Positions 53,271 to 63,297 are shown, counted from the first letter of the stretch. The stretch is 64,000 nt of DNA from QALR01 sp900552255 (GCA_048526005.1 DBFVEH010000003.1:1-64000); one strand, 5' to 3'. Notes: generated by a model from the sequence alone, not told the origin. Program-made: numbers and translations.

Positions 53271-54176
53271 TCCTATGGATCTCATATTATCTGAAGCATA
53301 GAATGTGGAAAAATACGCATTCTCTCCCATGCTCTCAAAATCAAAAAGCTCGCTCACGGTCACAAAAGAATAGCCCTCCTTCGCAAGCTCGTCCAGCACC
53401 CGGTCGAGCACGTCGGGCGTGATCTCCTTGATATCATGCATCAGGACAATGCCGCCGTTTTCCGCCTCGGAAAGCACAAGCGACACCGCGCCTTCCACAG
53501 CCTCTTCATAGCTGATTTCGCCGTCCTGCCACTTTTTATTGAATTCCCAGTCGCGGGAATCCGAATTCCAAAGAATTGTGTGCATCCGCACGCCGGCCGC
53601 ATAAAGGACGTCGAGAACATTCCTGTCGATATGTCCGCCCGGCGGGCGCAGAAGCGTCGGCGTATATCCAAGACCGACAAGCTCTTCGATTTTTCGATTG
53701 ACCTCCGTGATCTCCCGAAGGATTTCTTCGTCGGAAAGCTCTGTAAGGCTCGACGGATGCGTATCGGAATGGTTTCCGATCTCACAACCCAGCGAAAGCG
53801 CACGGCGCAAATTCATGATTTTGGCTTCGGAAAGATTGTATCCCACCGTAAAAAATGTCGCCTTTGCCTGATGCTTCTCCAAAATATCGAGAATTTGCGG
53901 CGTTATGGAAAGGCTCGGCCCGTCGTCAAAGGTCAAAGCGATCACCTTATCCGGCTTTACCGGCTGCTCAGGACGGTCTGCCGTCGTTTCCGTCTGCCCC
54001 GGCGTTGTATCCGCCTCAGGCGGAGCGGTGGATTCCGCAGCCTGCAAATCGGAAGTGGTTCCATTCGGTGTCTTACCGGAATTGTTAATCTTAACAGATA
54101 CAAAAAGAATGACGAAAATTGCAATCGCCATCACGGCGGTCAAAACGCCGATTATTATTTTACTTGATATTTTCAA
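53268..54176 (-). CDS. Polysaccharide deacetylase (NodB domain), membrane-anchored
   Basis: Probably removes acetyl groups from peptidoglycan or another cell-wall glycan outside the membrane. A signal-anchor spans about residues 7-29. A Thr/Glu/Pro-rich linker follows to about residue 75, then a NodB domain with ALTFDDGPSLSI (metal-binding Asp pair), NHSDTHPSSL (metal-binding His pair), RPPGGHIDRNVL and LMHDIKE. The start is TTG with GAGGAAA ahead. It is the last gene of the miaB-led run. Confidence 0.9.
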   Translation of the reverse strand: MKISSKIIIGVLTAVMAIAIFVILFVSVKINNSGKTPNGTTSDLQAAESTAPPEADTTPGQTETTADRPEQPVKPDKVIALTFDDGPSLSITPQILDILEKHQAKATFFTVGYNLSEAKIMNLRRALSLGCEIGNHSDTHPSSLTELSDEEILREITEVNRKIEELVGLGYTPTLLRPPGGHIDRNVLDVLYAAGVRMHTILWNSDSRDWEFNKKWQDGEISYEEAVEGAVSLVLSEAENGGIVLMHDIKEITPDVLDRVLDELAKEGYSFVTVSELFDFESMGENAYFSTFYASDNMRSIG

Positions 54177-54202
54177 ACTATTTCCTCATACGCGCTTGCG
54201 CG

Positions 54203-55159
54203 TCAAAACTCATTTTTGATTTCTCGTGTGAAAAGGGCGTTCAGCGTCGCATAAGCGTCCTTGCCCTCATAAAGAATCTCATATACACCACGGCAGATCG
54301 GAAGCTCTACGCCGCAGGTCTCCCCAAGACTCATGATAGCGCGCGCGGTCGCATAGCCCTCCGCAAGCTCATGATAGGGTTCTCCCCTCACAAAAGCTTC
54401 TCCAAAGCGCCTGTTATGGCTGTAAGCGGAAAAAACAGTCGCTTCATAATCTCCCAAATGGCAAAGCCCATAAGCGGAAAACGGATTCCCGCCCAATGCG
54501 CCGATCAGCGCTGCGATTTCATGAGTGCCGCGCGACATGAGCGCGCCTTTCAAGCTGGAAAGCGAAAGGCCGTCGAGAAAGCCCGCCGCAATTCCGATGA
54601 CGTTCTTTGACGCGGCGCCGATCTCATTTCCAAGCATATCCGACCCATAGTAAAAACGTATAATTCCGCCTGAAAAGGCATCGACAAGAAGATGCTTGGT
54701 CTCCTCATCCTCGCTGTCTATAACCATGCAGTTCGGGATTCCGCGATAAAATTCCTGAACATGTCCCGGTCCCACCCAGATCGCAATGCGGTTCGAGGGA
54801 TCAAGAAATTCCGACGCCACCACGGAAAGCCGCTCGCCGTGCGGCATTTCAAGCCCCTTCATGCAAAGCACGAATATCTTATTTTTCGGTGACAGCAAGG
54901 CAATCTCCCCCATCAATGCGCGCAGGTCCTGCGCGCCGACAGAAATGACGACGACTTCAGCCTCCGTCATGCAGGAAAGCTCTGTTGAAAGAGAAACCGA
55001 GGCAGGCAGCTCAATCAGATCGTTTCTCCGTTCCCTTATCCATCTCTGCATAGATGCGGAATTTTCCCTTCCGTAAAGCGTCACCTCATGATGCAGCCTG
55101 TCAAGAAGCCACGCGATAAAAGACCCCCATCTGCCGCATCCGATCACCGTTATTTTCAT
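54203..55159 (-). CDS. gpsA: NAD(P)-dependent glycerol-3-phosphate dehydrogenase
   Basis: Reduces dihydroxyacetone phosphate to sn-glycerol 3-phosphate for phospholipids. The 318 residues open with the Rossmann motif ITVIGCGRWGSFIAWLL. They contain the catalytic Lys in IGAASKNVIGIAAGFLDGL and the arginine-bearing SRGTHEIAALIGALGG. The usual GPSxAxE segment reads WVGPGHVQEFYRG here, a visible divergence. ATG 55159 is chosen for GGAG eight bases ahead and the immediate Rossmann strand; the frame extends to 55186. Confidence 0.88.
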   Translation of the reverse strand: MKITVIGCGRWGSFIAWLLDRLHHEVTLYGRENSASMQRWIRERRNDLIELPASVSLSTELSCMTEAEVVVISVGAQDLRALMGEIALLSPKNKIFVLCMKGLEMPHGERLSVVASEFLDPSNRIAIWVGPGHVQEFYRGIPNCMVIDSEDEETKHLLVDAFSGGIIRFYYGSDMLGNEIGAASKNVIGIAAGFLDGLSLSSLKGALMSRGTHEIAALIGALGGNPFSAYGLCHLGDYEATVFSAYSHNRRFGEAFVRGEPYHELAEGYATARAIMSLGETCGVELPICRGVYEILYEGKDAYATLNALFTREIKNEF

Positions 55160-55189
55160 AGATAAGCTCCGATCCTGACGCCTCATCCG

Positions 55190-55816
55190 TCACCCTTTAA
55201 GATAAGCACCGAATATCCCGTCGAGATATGGAATCGCCGATCGGTAAATATCGGCAAAATCGGCGTGTTCATTTTGTTTTCCATTTATCTCTATGCCGAT
55301 ATAATCGGAGAGATTCGCAGCGAAATCGATTTCCGCCGTCATATCCGCCCTTATCATGCCGAAAGGAAATTCTTCCGTCTGAAAACGGCGCGCCTGTAAA
55401 ATCCATCGCTCGTAATCCTCCGCCCTCACCGCTCCCTCATGGAGCAGCCGGCCGATACCGAGCGAAGCCAAGCGATATGCGATTCCATCCCATTCCGCCT
55501 CCGGAATCCCCGCGCGGCGGAACTCCGCTTCCCATCGGTCGCGGAAGAAGATATCCGTCACAAGATGCATATGATAACCGAGCGCGAACCGATCGGATTT
55601 ATTCGATTTGTCAAAGCTTTTCAGCACATCGTCCCGCCATGACAAGCGGTTCCCGCGCAAATGCGTCTCGAATTTTTCCGCAAGCGTGCAGTCCGGACGG
55701 GACAGCACGGCATCCGGCGCGATATTTCCGAGAAAAAAATCCCCGCTTTCCCGTACATATAGATACTTCTCCGAAAGCGTGCCGGCAAGCGAAATATGGT
55801 AAAACGGCAGCGGCAT
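55190..55816 (-). CDS. Zinc-dependent phospholipase C-like protein
   Basis: A 208-residue helical protein of the family called zinc-dependent phospholipase C in Firmicutes annotations. Conserved metal ligands are visible in FYHISLAG, FFLGNIAPDAVL, EKFETHLRG and the helix FALGYHMHLVTDIFFRDRW. No signal peptide is seen, so an extracellular lecithinase is unlikely and the true substrate is unknown. It starts two bases after the tgt stop and lies 30 bases before gpsA, so it is co-translated with lipid and tRNA enzymes; a link to lipid metabolism is only suggested by position. Confidence 0.75.
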   Translation of the reverse strand: MPLPFYHISLAGTLSEKYLYVRESGDFFLGNIAPDAVLSRPDCTLAEKFETHLRGNRLSWRDDVLKSFDKSNKSDRFALGYHMHLVTDIFFRDRWEAEFRRAGIPEAEWDGIAYRLASLGIGRLLHEGAVRAEDYERWILQARRFQTEEFPFGMIRADMTAEIDFAANLSDYIGIEINGKQNEHADFADIYRSAIPYLDGIFGAYLKG

Positions 55817-55818
55817 CG

Positions 55819-56949
55819 TCAGATCCGCTCCGCCAAGACCGCACGGTAACGACGGTAAAATTCCTCATACCGCCCCGCGTCGAGCGCCTCACGGATCTTC
55901 GCCATCAGTTCATTGTAGAAATAGAGGTTGTGAAGCACGGCGAGGCGCATACCAAGCATCTCGTCCGCGCGCAGAAGATGCCGGATATAGCCGCGCGAAT
56001 AATGCCTGCACGCCGGACAGCCGCAATCCGGATCGATCGGCAGCGAATCGCGCTGATATTTGTTGTTGTTGAGATTCATCGTGCCCTTCCATGTGAAAAT
56101 ATAGCCGTGGCGCGCGTTTCGGGACGGCATCACGCAGTCGAAGAAATCCACGCCGCGGTAAACCGCTTCGAGAATGTTGACCGGCGTGCCGACTCCCATG
56201 AGGTACCGCGGCTTCTGTTTCGGCATGAACGGCTCCACCTGCTCGATGATGTGATACATCACCTCGGTTTCCTCGCCGACGGCAAGGCCGCCGATCGCGT
56301 AGCCGTCGAGGTCGAACTCCGCGATCGTCTTCATATGGTCGATGCGGATATCGTCATATGTGCCTCCCTGTCCGATTCCAAACAAAAGCTGATGCGGATT
56401 GATGGTTTCCGGCAGCGAATTGAGGCGCGCCATCTCCGTCTTGCAGCGGGCAAGCCAGCGCGTCGTGCGGTCGACGGACGCCTTCACATACTCATACGGC
56501 GAGGGATTTTCGATACACTCGTCGAACGCCATGGCGATGGTGGAGGCGATGTGCGACTGAATCTGCATGCTCTCCTCCGGCCCCATGAAAATCCTTCTGC
56601 CATCCACATGGGAGGCGAAATGCACGCCCTCCTCCGTGATTCTGCGAAGTCCCGCAAGCGAGAATACCTGAAAGCCGCCGCTGTCCGTGAGCACCGGCCG
56701 ATTCCAGTTAAAAAATTTATGGATGCCGCCCATATCGTAAATGACGTCGTCCCCCGGACGCACATGCAGATGATAGGTGTTGGAAAGCTCCACCTGACAG
56801 CCGATCTCGTAGAGGTCCTGCGTGGAAATGCCGCCCTTGATGGCAGCGGATGTTCCGACATTCATAAAAACGGGGGTCTGTATCGTGCCGTGAACGGTTT
56901 CAAAGGTGCCGCGGCGCGCGTGCCCCTCCTGCTTTAACAATGTAAACAT
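55819..56949 (-). CDS. tgt: Queuine tRNA-ribosyltransferase (tRNA-guanine transglycosylase)
   Basis: Exchanges guanine 34 of GUN-anticodon tRNAs for preQ1. The 376 residues show SNTYHLHVRPGDDVI, MNVGTSAAIKG, TDSGGFQVFSL (first Asp), GIGQGGTYDDIR, YAIGGLAVGEE, and the nucleophile in FFDCVMPSRNARHG. A zinc site CGCPACRHYSRGYIRHL completes the enzyme. GGGAGG precedes the ATG, and a GC hairpin (CGCCGG/CCGGCG, 56963-56981) lies just upstream. No queuosine synthesis genes are in the window. Confidence 0.96.
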   Translation of the reverse strand: MFTLLKQEGHARRGTFETVHGTIQTPVFMNVGTSAAIKGGISTQDLYEIGCQVELSNTYHLHVRPGDDVIYDMGGIHKFFNWNRPVLTDSGGFQVFSLAGLRRITEEGVHFASHVDGRRIFMGPEESMQIQSHIASTIAMAFDECIENPSPYEYVKASVDRTTRWLARCKTEMARLNSLPETINPHQLLFGIGQGGTYDDIRIDHMKTIAEFDLDGYAIGGLAVGEETEVMYHIIEQVEPFMPKQKPRYLMGVGTPVNILEAVYRGVDFFDCVMPSRNARHGYIFTWKGTMNLNNNKYQRDSLPIDPDCGCPACRHYSRGYIRHLLRADEMLGMRLAVLHNLYFYNELMAKIREALDAGRYEEFYRRYRAVLAERI

Positions 56950-56999
56950 ATGATTCCTCCCGCCGGAGAACAGCCGGCGTATTCAAAAAATATTAAGGT

Positions 57000-58988
57000 T
57001 TATGTACGTCCGAATCGCCTCTCCAGCTCCTTTTTACCGATTTCAAACGCTACCGGCCGGCCGTGCGGACAGAATTTGATGCAGTCGTACCGAAGCAGAT
57101 TGTCGCAGATCCAGCGGATATGCGCCTCGTCGTAGACGCGGCCGCCCTTGATCGAAGCCTTGCAGGAGCTTTGATAAAGCGCCTTTTCAAAAACACTCCG
57201 CCGCCGGGTTTCGATCGGCTCCCCGCCCTCCAGCATACCCGTGACAAGTCCCAAAAAGAGCTCCTTTGCCTCCGACATTCCGAAATCCTCGGGGATTGCG
57301 CGCAGGGATGCCTCTCTGTCCGAAGCATCAAATTCAAAGCCGACCTTTTCAAGCTCCGGCTTATACTCTCGGCAAATCTGCGCTTCCTCTGCCGTAAGCG
57401 GCAGCGAAATCGGCTCCAGCAGCATCCGCACGTTCGGCGTATCGGAGCTCATATTGGCGCGCAGTCTCTCAAAATTGATGCGCTCATGGGCGGCGTGCTT
57501 GTCAAAAATGATCATTTTTTCTTCCGTTTCGAGGATCACATAGCAGTTGAATACCTCGCCGACGATGCGGTATTCCGGAACGGGATGCGATGCGGCTCCC
57601 GCGATTTTCGCATCCGTTTCTTCCCTGATAACAGGTTTGTACGGCTCTTCTCTGCGAAGCTCCCTCACGGCCGCGCCATAAAGCCGCTCCCGCATCTCAA
57701 AACTGCGGATATCCGTATCCGAACCGAGCCTTTGCTGCCCTGTGGCCGGACGATTGTCCGAAAGCTGCGGGACATCGACCGGCGTGTCGTCCTCGCTATC
57801 GGACGGCGCGTTTGCCCGCGACATGTCGCGGGAGGCGATTTCGCTTTCCGCCCCTTTTTCCGCCGCCTTTTCAAACAGAAGATCAAGCGGGGTGCGCGCC
57901 GCCGGGGTCTGCACCTCTTTCATGACAGACGCGGCAGGCGCGGAGGATATCTTTTCCGTCCGGGTCCCCTTTCCCGAAAAGGAAAGCTCCGGCCTTGTGA
58001 TATCATGCTCCAATGTCCCGCGCACCGCGGAATACAGCGCGTCGAACACCGCCTTTTCATTTGAAAATTTGACCTCAAGCTTTGCCGGATGGATGTTGAC
58101 GTCGACAAGAGAAGCCGGTATTTTGAGATTCAGGACGCACGATGGGAACTTATCCGACGGAATATACGAACGATACGCCGCTTCCAGCGACGCCGTAAGA
58201 GTTTTGCTGCGCACCGAGCGCGAATTGATGAAAAACTGCTGCATACCGCGGTTCCCGCGCACGTTGTCCGGCGCGGAAGCATAGCCCTCGACGGCGATTC
58301 CGCCGGAGCTGCCGTTCACCGCGATCAGCCTTGTCGCAAACGCGCCGCCGTAAACGGCGTAAATCGCGTTTTGCAGCTTTCCGTCGCCCATCGTCGCAAA
58401 TTTCAAGGCCCCGTCTGAGATAAAACGAAACGCGATCTCGGGATGGGATACCGCAAGCCGTTCCACTGCCTGCGCCACGGCCGCTCCCTCCGCCGAATCC
58501 GATTTCAGAAATTTGAGTCTCGCCGGCGTCGTGGCAAAAAGCTTTTCGCAGATGATCGTCGTGCCGTCGGGACAGCCGGCGGAGGAGACCTCCTCCACCT
58601 TTCCGTATGCGCCGGAGAGCAGCGTTCCCTCGCCGTCCTCTTTTCGCTTTGTCATCATGCGAAATTCCGAAACGGCGGTGATGGCCGCGAGCGCCTCTCC
58701 ACGGAAGCCGAGTGTGAGAATCGACGAAAGATCCTCCGCACTGTGGATTTTGCTTGTCGCGTGGCGGCGCACGGAGGTCACGGCATCCTCGCCGCTCATA
58801 CCGCAGCCGTCGTCCGTCACACGCATGAAGGAGACGCCGCCTTTGGAAATTTCCACCGTAACCGCGGAGGCGCCGGCGTCGATGGAATTTTCCACCAGCT
58901 CCTTGATAGCGGAGGCCGGACGCTCCACGACCTCGCCCGCAGCGATCAGATTGGCGACGGATATATCGAGAACATTGATGATTCCCAC
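57000..58988 (-). CDS. mutL: DNA mismatch repair protein MutL
   Basis: Links MutS mismatch recognition to strand incision. The 662-residue protein has the GHKL ATPase (LIAAGEVVERPASAIKELVENSIDAGA, read in two parts, then VTDDGCGM and TLGFRGEALAAI). A variable linker covers about residues 335-460, and then comes the dimerisation domain. There the segment FDKHAAHERINFE fits the DxHAxxExxxxE endonuclease motif of non-coli MutL, and CPHGRP near the end is its zinc motif. It starts at GTG with AAAGGAG ahead. mutS lies 35 bases upstream in the same run. Confidence 0.96.
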   Translation of the reverse strand: MGIINVLDISVANLIAAGEVVERPASAIKELVENSIDAGASAVTVEISKGGVSFMRVTDDGCGMSGEDAVTSVRRHATSKIHSAEDLSSILTLGFRGEALAAITAVSEFRMMTKRKEDGEGTLLSGAYGKVEEVSSAGCPDGTTIICEKLFATTPARLKFLKSDSAEGAAVAQAVERLAVSHPEIAFRFISDGALKFATMGDGKLQNAIYAVYGGAFATRLIAVNGSSGGIAVEGYASAPDNVRGNRGMQQFFINSRSVRSKTLTASLEAAYRSYIPSDKFPSCVLNLKIPASLVDVNIHPAKLEVKFSNEKAVFDALYSAVRGTLEHDITRPELSFSGKGTRTEKISSAPAASVMKEVQTPAARTPLDLLFEKAAEKGAESEIASRDMSRANAPSDSEDDTPVDVPQLSDNRPATGQQRLGSDTDIRSFEMRERLYGAAVRELRREEPYKPVIREETDAKIAGAASHPVPEYRIVGEVFNCYVILETEEKMIIFDKHAAHERINFERLRANMSSDTPNVRMLLEPISLPLTAEEAQICREYKPELEKVGFEFDASDREASLRAIPEDFGMSEAKELFLGLVTGMLEGGEPIETRRRSVFEKALYQSSCKASIKGGRVYDEAHIRWICDNLLRYDCIKFCPHGRPVAFEIGKKELERRFGRT

Positions 58989-59023
58989 GTGTTTTCTCCT
59001 TTCTCCGGCTTATCCGGAACGGT

Positions 59024-61615
59024 TCATTCTCCGAGTATTTTTTTGAGCTCAAATACGAGATTCAACGCCTCCAAGGGAGAAATCGTATTGAGATCCGTTT
59101 TTCTCAGCTTATCGCAGACCTCGGACTCCGTGAAGCTTTCAAACGACATCATGCCGCCGCGGTCCGCTTCCTTTTCCTTGACGCGCACAGGCGTCTTTTC
59201 CTCGCCGGATTCGATTCCGGCAAGGATCTCCTTGGCGCGCTTTATCACCTCGCGCGGTACGCCGGCAAGCTGCGCCACCTCGATGCCGTAGCTGTCGTCC
59301 GCGGCGCCGCGCACGATTTTGCGCAGAAACGTGATGCCGTCTCCCTTCTTTTTGGCGGCGATGTTGTAGTTGACGGCGCCCTCAAACTCATCCTCCAGCG
59401 TCGTCAGCTCATGATAATGCGTGGCAAAAAGCGTTTTCGCGCCTATTTTTTTTCCGAGCGTATACTCCGCGACGGCGCGCGCGATGCTCATGCCGTCGAA
59501 AGTGCTCGTGCCGCGCCCGATCTCGTCGTAGATGATAAGGCTGGATTTCGTGGCGTTCGCGAGAATATAGGCGACCTCGTTCATCTCCAGCATAAATGTG
59601 GACTGCCCCATCGCGAGATCGTCCGAAGCGCCGACGCGCGTGAACACCTTGTCGATAACGGAGATGCGCGCCTCCTTGGCCGGTACAAACGAGCCGATCT
59701 GCGCCATGATGCAGATGAGCGCGACCTGCCGCATATAGGTGGATTTTCCCGCCATATTGGGACCGGTGATCAGCATAAAGCGATTGCTTTTGCAGTCGAG
59801 CTCCGTATCGTTCGGGACGAAAAAGGAATCCTTCGCGCATTGCTCGACCACCGGATGCCGTCCGTCCCGGATGGAGATCACATCGCCGTATCCCACCTCG
59901 GGACGGCAGTAGCCGTAGCGGCTCGCCGCCTCGGCAAGCGAGCAATACACATCGAGCTTTGCCAGCATATATGCCGTTTTCTGGATCCGATGCACATTTT
60001 CCGCCACCTTCATGCGGATATCGCAGAAAAGCTGGTATTCGAGCGCCACACGCTTCTCGCCGGCGCCAAGCACCTGCGATTCCATATCCTTGAGTTCCTC
60101 GGTGATATAACGCTCGCCGTTCGTCAGCGTCTGCTTGCGGATATACCGGTCGGGCACGTCGTTCATATAGGACTTGGAAACCTCTATGTAATAACCGAAA
60201 ACGCGGTTATAACCGACCTTCAGCGTCTTGATCCCCGTCGTCTGCCGCTCGGTCTCCTCGATCTTTTCGATCCAGCCGCGGCTGTTTTTCTCGATCTCCG
60301 TAAGGTGATCCACGTCCGCGTGGAAGCCCTCGCGGATAAATCCGCCCTCACGCACGGAAAACGGAGGCTCGTCCACGATAGAAGCGTTTATCAGCTCACA
60401 GATATCCGAAAGCGTATCAAGCTCCTCATAGATTCCCGCAAGCTCCTCGCTCTCGAAGGAGGCCAGCTGCGCGCGCAGCGCCGGAAGCTTTTCCGCCGTC
60501 TGCGCCACGGCGCGCAAGTCGCGCGCGTTTGCCGTCCCGTAAACGATGCGTGTGATCAGCCGCTCCAAATCGAGCACGCCGGCAAGGGAGGACGAAAGCT
60601 CTCCGCGCTCCATCATCCGCTCATAAAGCTCCGCCACGGCGGCCTGCCTGCGATTGATGTGATAGGGATTTTTCAGCGGCTGATCGATGAATTTGCGAAG
60701 CAGTCTCGCGCCCGCCGCCGTTTTGGTCTTGTCGAGCACCCAAAGAAGCGTTCCCTTTTTCTCGGCGCGGCGCATCGTTTCGCAAAGCTCAAGATTGCGG
60801 CGCGTATTGATGTCGATTTCGAGATACTGTCCGTTCTGATAATAATTCAGCGCGCCGAGGTTTCCGAGATCGTTTTTCTGCGTCTCCTCCACATAGGAAA
60901 GAAGTCCCCCGAGTGCGCGCAGCGCCGGGTTGTCCGGATCCTCAAATTCGCCGGGCAGATTGGCAAAATGCTCCCTCACCCGCCGTCCCGCATCCTCGGC
61001 CGCAAAGCGCGCCTCCTCGTTCTGATTGATGACGGCGGAAAGCCTGTCCGAAAGGAAATCCGCCGCCGTGCGGATCTCCTCCGACGAGGTGTTGATAAGC
61101 ACCTCCCTTGGCGCATAGGCGCCAAGCTCGCCGACAAACTGCGTCATCCGGTGTTCGCCCTCAAAGGAGGTCGCCGCGACATGCCCTGTGGAAATATCCG
61201 CGAACGCAGCGCCGATCGCATTTTTCGTCACATATACGGCGCAGATATAGTTGTTCTTCTTTTCATCGAGAAGCGAGGACTCCGTGAGCGTCCCCGGGGT
61301 GATCATGCGGATGACGTCCCGCTTGACGATCCCTTTCGCGAGCGCCGGGTCTTCCAGCTGCTCGCAGATGGCGACCTTATAGCCGCGTCCGACGAGCTTT
61401 CCGATGTAGCCCTCGACGGCGTGATAGGGGACGCCGCACATCGGAGCGCGTTCATCCTCACCGCAGTCCCTGCCCGTCAGAGTGAGCTCGAGCTCGGCGG
61501 ACGCCACCTTTGCGTCGTCGAAAAACATCTCGTAGAAATCTCCGAGACGGTACATCAGGATATATTCCCGGTACTTGTTCTTGATCTCGAAATATTGCTG
61601 CATCATCGGCGTCAT
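59024..61615 (-). CDS. mutS: DNA mismatch repair protein MutS
   Basis: Recognises mispairs. The 863 residues have the N-terminal mismatch-binding segment YRLGDFYEMFFDDA, with the Phe-x-Glu pair that stacks on the mispair. The connector, lever and clamp domains follow. The ATPase has GPNMAGKSTYMRQVALI (about residues 606-622), DEIGRGTSTFDGM and ATHYHELTTLE. The length is typical. It begins 24 bases after miaB. The ATG has GAGGAAAA ahead. Confidence 0.97.
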   Translation of the reverse strand: MTPMMQQYFEIKNKYREYILMYRLGDFYEMFFDDAKVASAELELTLTGRDCGEDERAPMCGVPYHAVEGYIGKLVGRGYKVAICEQLEDPALAKGIVKRDVIRMITPGTLTESSLLDEKKNNYICAVYVTKNAIGAAFADISTGHVAATSFEGEHRMTQFVGELGAYAPREVLINTSSEEIRTAADFLSDRLSAVINQNEEARFAAEDAGRRVREHFANLPGEFEDPDNPALRALGGLLSYVEETQKNDLGNLGALNYYQNGQYLEIDINTRRNLELCETMRRAEKKGTLLWVLDKTKTAAGARLLRKFIDQPLKNPYHINRRQAAVAELYERMMERGELSSSLAGVLDLERLITRIVYGTANARDLRAVAQTAEKLPALRAQLASFESEELAGIYEELDTLSDICELINASIVDEPPFSVREGGFIREGFHADVDHLTEIEKNSRGWIEKIEETERQTTGIKTLKVGYNRVFGYYIEVSKSYMNDVPDRYIRKQTLTNGERYITEELKDMESQVLGAGEKRVALEYQLFCDIRMKVAENVHRIQKTAYMLAKLDVYCSLAEAASRYGYCRPEVGYGDVISIRDGRHPVVEQCAKDSFFVPNDTELDCKSNRFMLITGPNMAGKSTYMRQVALICIMAQIGSFVPAKEARISVIDKVFTRVGASDDLAMGQSTFMLEMNEVAYILANATKSSLIIYDEIGRGTSTFDGMSIARAVAEYTLGKKIGAKTLFATHYHELTTLEDEFEGAVNYNIAAKKKGDGITFLRKIVRGAADDSYGIEVAQLAGVPREVIKRAKEILAGIESGEEKTPVRVKEKEADRGGMMSFESFTESEVCDKLRKTDLNTISPLEALNLVFELKKILGE

Positions 61616-61639
61616 GAAATTTTCCTCACTTCATATTTT

Positions 61640-63085
61640 TTATTCGATGGTTCTCATATTTTGTCCGTCAATCTCGCCCCACAGCGTAAACGGCGCCGCC
61701 CTTGTGATGCGGATATCCGCAAAATGCCCGGTCATTCCGTCGTCTCCGTCGAAAAGGACTATCTTATTCCCTTCCGTCCGGCCGGTGAATCTGTCCGGAT
61801 TCGTCTTGCTTTTTCCCTCCACAAGCACACGCAGCGTTCTCCCTACAAGCGGAAGATTTTTCTCAAGGGAAATTTCATTCTGTCGGGCGAGAAGTCTTGT
61901 CATTCTCGCGCTCTTGACCTCATCCGGCACCTGATTTTCCATCTGCGCCGCAGGCGTGCCGCGCCGTTTGGAATAGATAAACGAATACACCATGTCGTAT
62001 TTCACCTCGCGCAGAATGGAAAGCGTATCCTCAAAATCCTCCTCCGTCTCCCCCGGGAAGCCGACGATGATATCCGAGGTGACCGTGATATCCGGCATCT
62101 TTTCCCGCATATAACGGATAAGAGAAAGATAGCCGTCCCGCGTATAATTCCGGTTCATCGCTTTTAAAATCCGGTCGGAGCCGGACTGCACCGGCAGATG
62201 AAACTGACGCGCGATCTTCGGGCTTTCCGCCATGACGTCGATGAGCCGGAACGAAGCGTCCTTCGGATGGCTCGTCATAAAACGTAGGAGAAAATCGCCG
62301 GGTATCTCCGAAATCCGGCGCAGAAGCTCCGCGAAATCACAGTGAAAATCCGAGCCTTTTCCATAAGAATTGACATTCTGCCCAAGCAGCGTGATCTCGC
62401 GGCAGCCGCTTTCCACAAGCGCCCTCACCTCGGAAAGGATATCCTCCGGCTTCCGGCTGCGCTCGCCGCCGCGCACATACGGGACAATGCAGTACGTACA
62501 GAAGTTGTTGCAGCCGTACATGATGCTCACCCACGCGCGAAAAGGGCTTTCTCTGACGACGGGGATCCCCTCGGCCATGACAGGCTCTCCGGTATTCGGA
62601 AAGAAAAGCCGCCCCTTTTCCGTCATGACACGGTATAAAAGCTCCGGAAGCCGCCACAGCATCTCCGTACCGAATACGAAATCGATATACGGATAGCTCA
62701 TTTTGATTTTATCGCTCATATCCCGTCCGGAAACCATGCAGCCGCAGATCCCGATGATAAGCGAGGGCTTTCTCGCCTTGAGATGCTTGTAGCCGCCCGT
62801 GATGGAAAGCGCCTTCTGTTCCGCATGGTCGCGCACGGCGCAGGTGTTCACGATGATGATATCCGCATCCGCCTCGGAGGCGGCGCGGTCATATCCCATT
62901 TCACGGAGCATTCCCGCGATGCGCTCGCTGTCCGCTTCATTCTGCTGGCAGCCGTAGGTGACGACGCACGCTTTTTTCTGTCCTTTTCCCGAAAGCATCG
63001 TCCCGATTTTCGTCATATATAAAAACTGCTCTTCTATCTCCTGCGGCGAGGCTGTGCGCGCCGCATGCTCCGTTCTTTTTTCCAT
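61640..63085 (-). CDS. miaB: tRNA-2-methylthio-N6-dimethylallyladenosine synthase
   Basis: A radical-SAM enzyme that adds a methylthio group to i6A37 in tRNAs reading UNN codons. The 481 residues hold the N-terminal UPF0004 domain with cysteines in VTYGCQQNEADSE and VNTCAVRDHAEQKA. The radical-SAM motif NNFCTYCIVPYVRG (CxxxCxxC) follows, then LPVQSGSDRILKAMNRNYTR and a TRAM domain at the C-terminus. ACGGAGG precedes the ATG. It is the first gene of a seven-gene run and is commonly next to mutS in Firmicutes. Confidence 0.96.
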   Translation of the reverse strand: MEKRTEHAARTASPQEIEEQFLYMTKIGTMLSGKGQKKACVVTYGCQQNEADSERIAGMLREMGYDRAASEADADIIIVNTCAVRDHAEQKALSITGGYKHLKARKPSLIIGICGCMVSGRDMSDKIKMSYPYIDFVFGTEMLWRLPELLYRVMTEKGRLFFPNTGEPVMAEGIPVVRESPFRAWVSIMYGCNNFCTYCIVPYVRGGERSRKPEDILSEVRALVESGCREITLLGQNVNSYGKGSDFHCDFAELLRRISEIPGDFLLRFMTSHPKDASFRLIDVMAESPKIARQFHLPVQSGSDRILKAMNRNYTRDGYLSLIRYMREKMPDITVTSDIIVGFPGETEEDFEDTLSILREVKYDMVYSFIYSKRRGTPAAQMENQVPDEVKSARMTRLLARQNEISLEKNLPLVGRTLRVLVEGKSKTNPDRFTGRTEGNKIVLFDGDDGMTGHFADIRITRAAPFTLWGEIDGQNMRTIE

Positions 63086-63168
63086 GTATCCTCCGTCCGC
63101 AGCCTATGGCAGGCGGACTCTTTTCCGGTAGATTTCTTCGTTTTACAAAATCCCCCATAATATTTTAT

Positions 63169-63197
63169 ATTATAATATAATTTTAGAATCCCGTCAA
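63169..63197 (-). promoter_or_regulatory. Promoter of the miaB-led operon
   Basis: Minus strand TTGACG (63192-63197), 17-base spacer, TATAAT (63169-63174). The leader of about 75 bases contains a GTCCGC/GCGGAC stem next to the ribosome site. No terminator was seen before the end of the deacetylase gene. Confidence 0.8.
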
Positions 63198-63297
63198 GCC
63201 ATGAGCACCGCAAAACAAAATATTTACAAACCGATCCCGACGGCGATATCTTTATCGTCTCGATTTTCTTTCCCATCGATCTTTTTTTCAGATTTTG

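Noticed and set aside
56950..56999. A preQ1 riboswitch before tgt
   Set aside because: Only a plain GC hairpin is present and no preQ1 aptamer core.
59411..62167. A 918-codon frame on the plus strand
   Set aside because: It is exactly antisense to mutS and miaB, whose motifs are unmistakable; long antisense frames arise here from the GC-rich third codon position.
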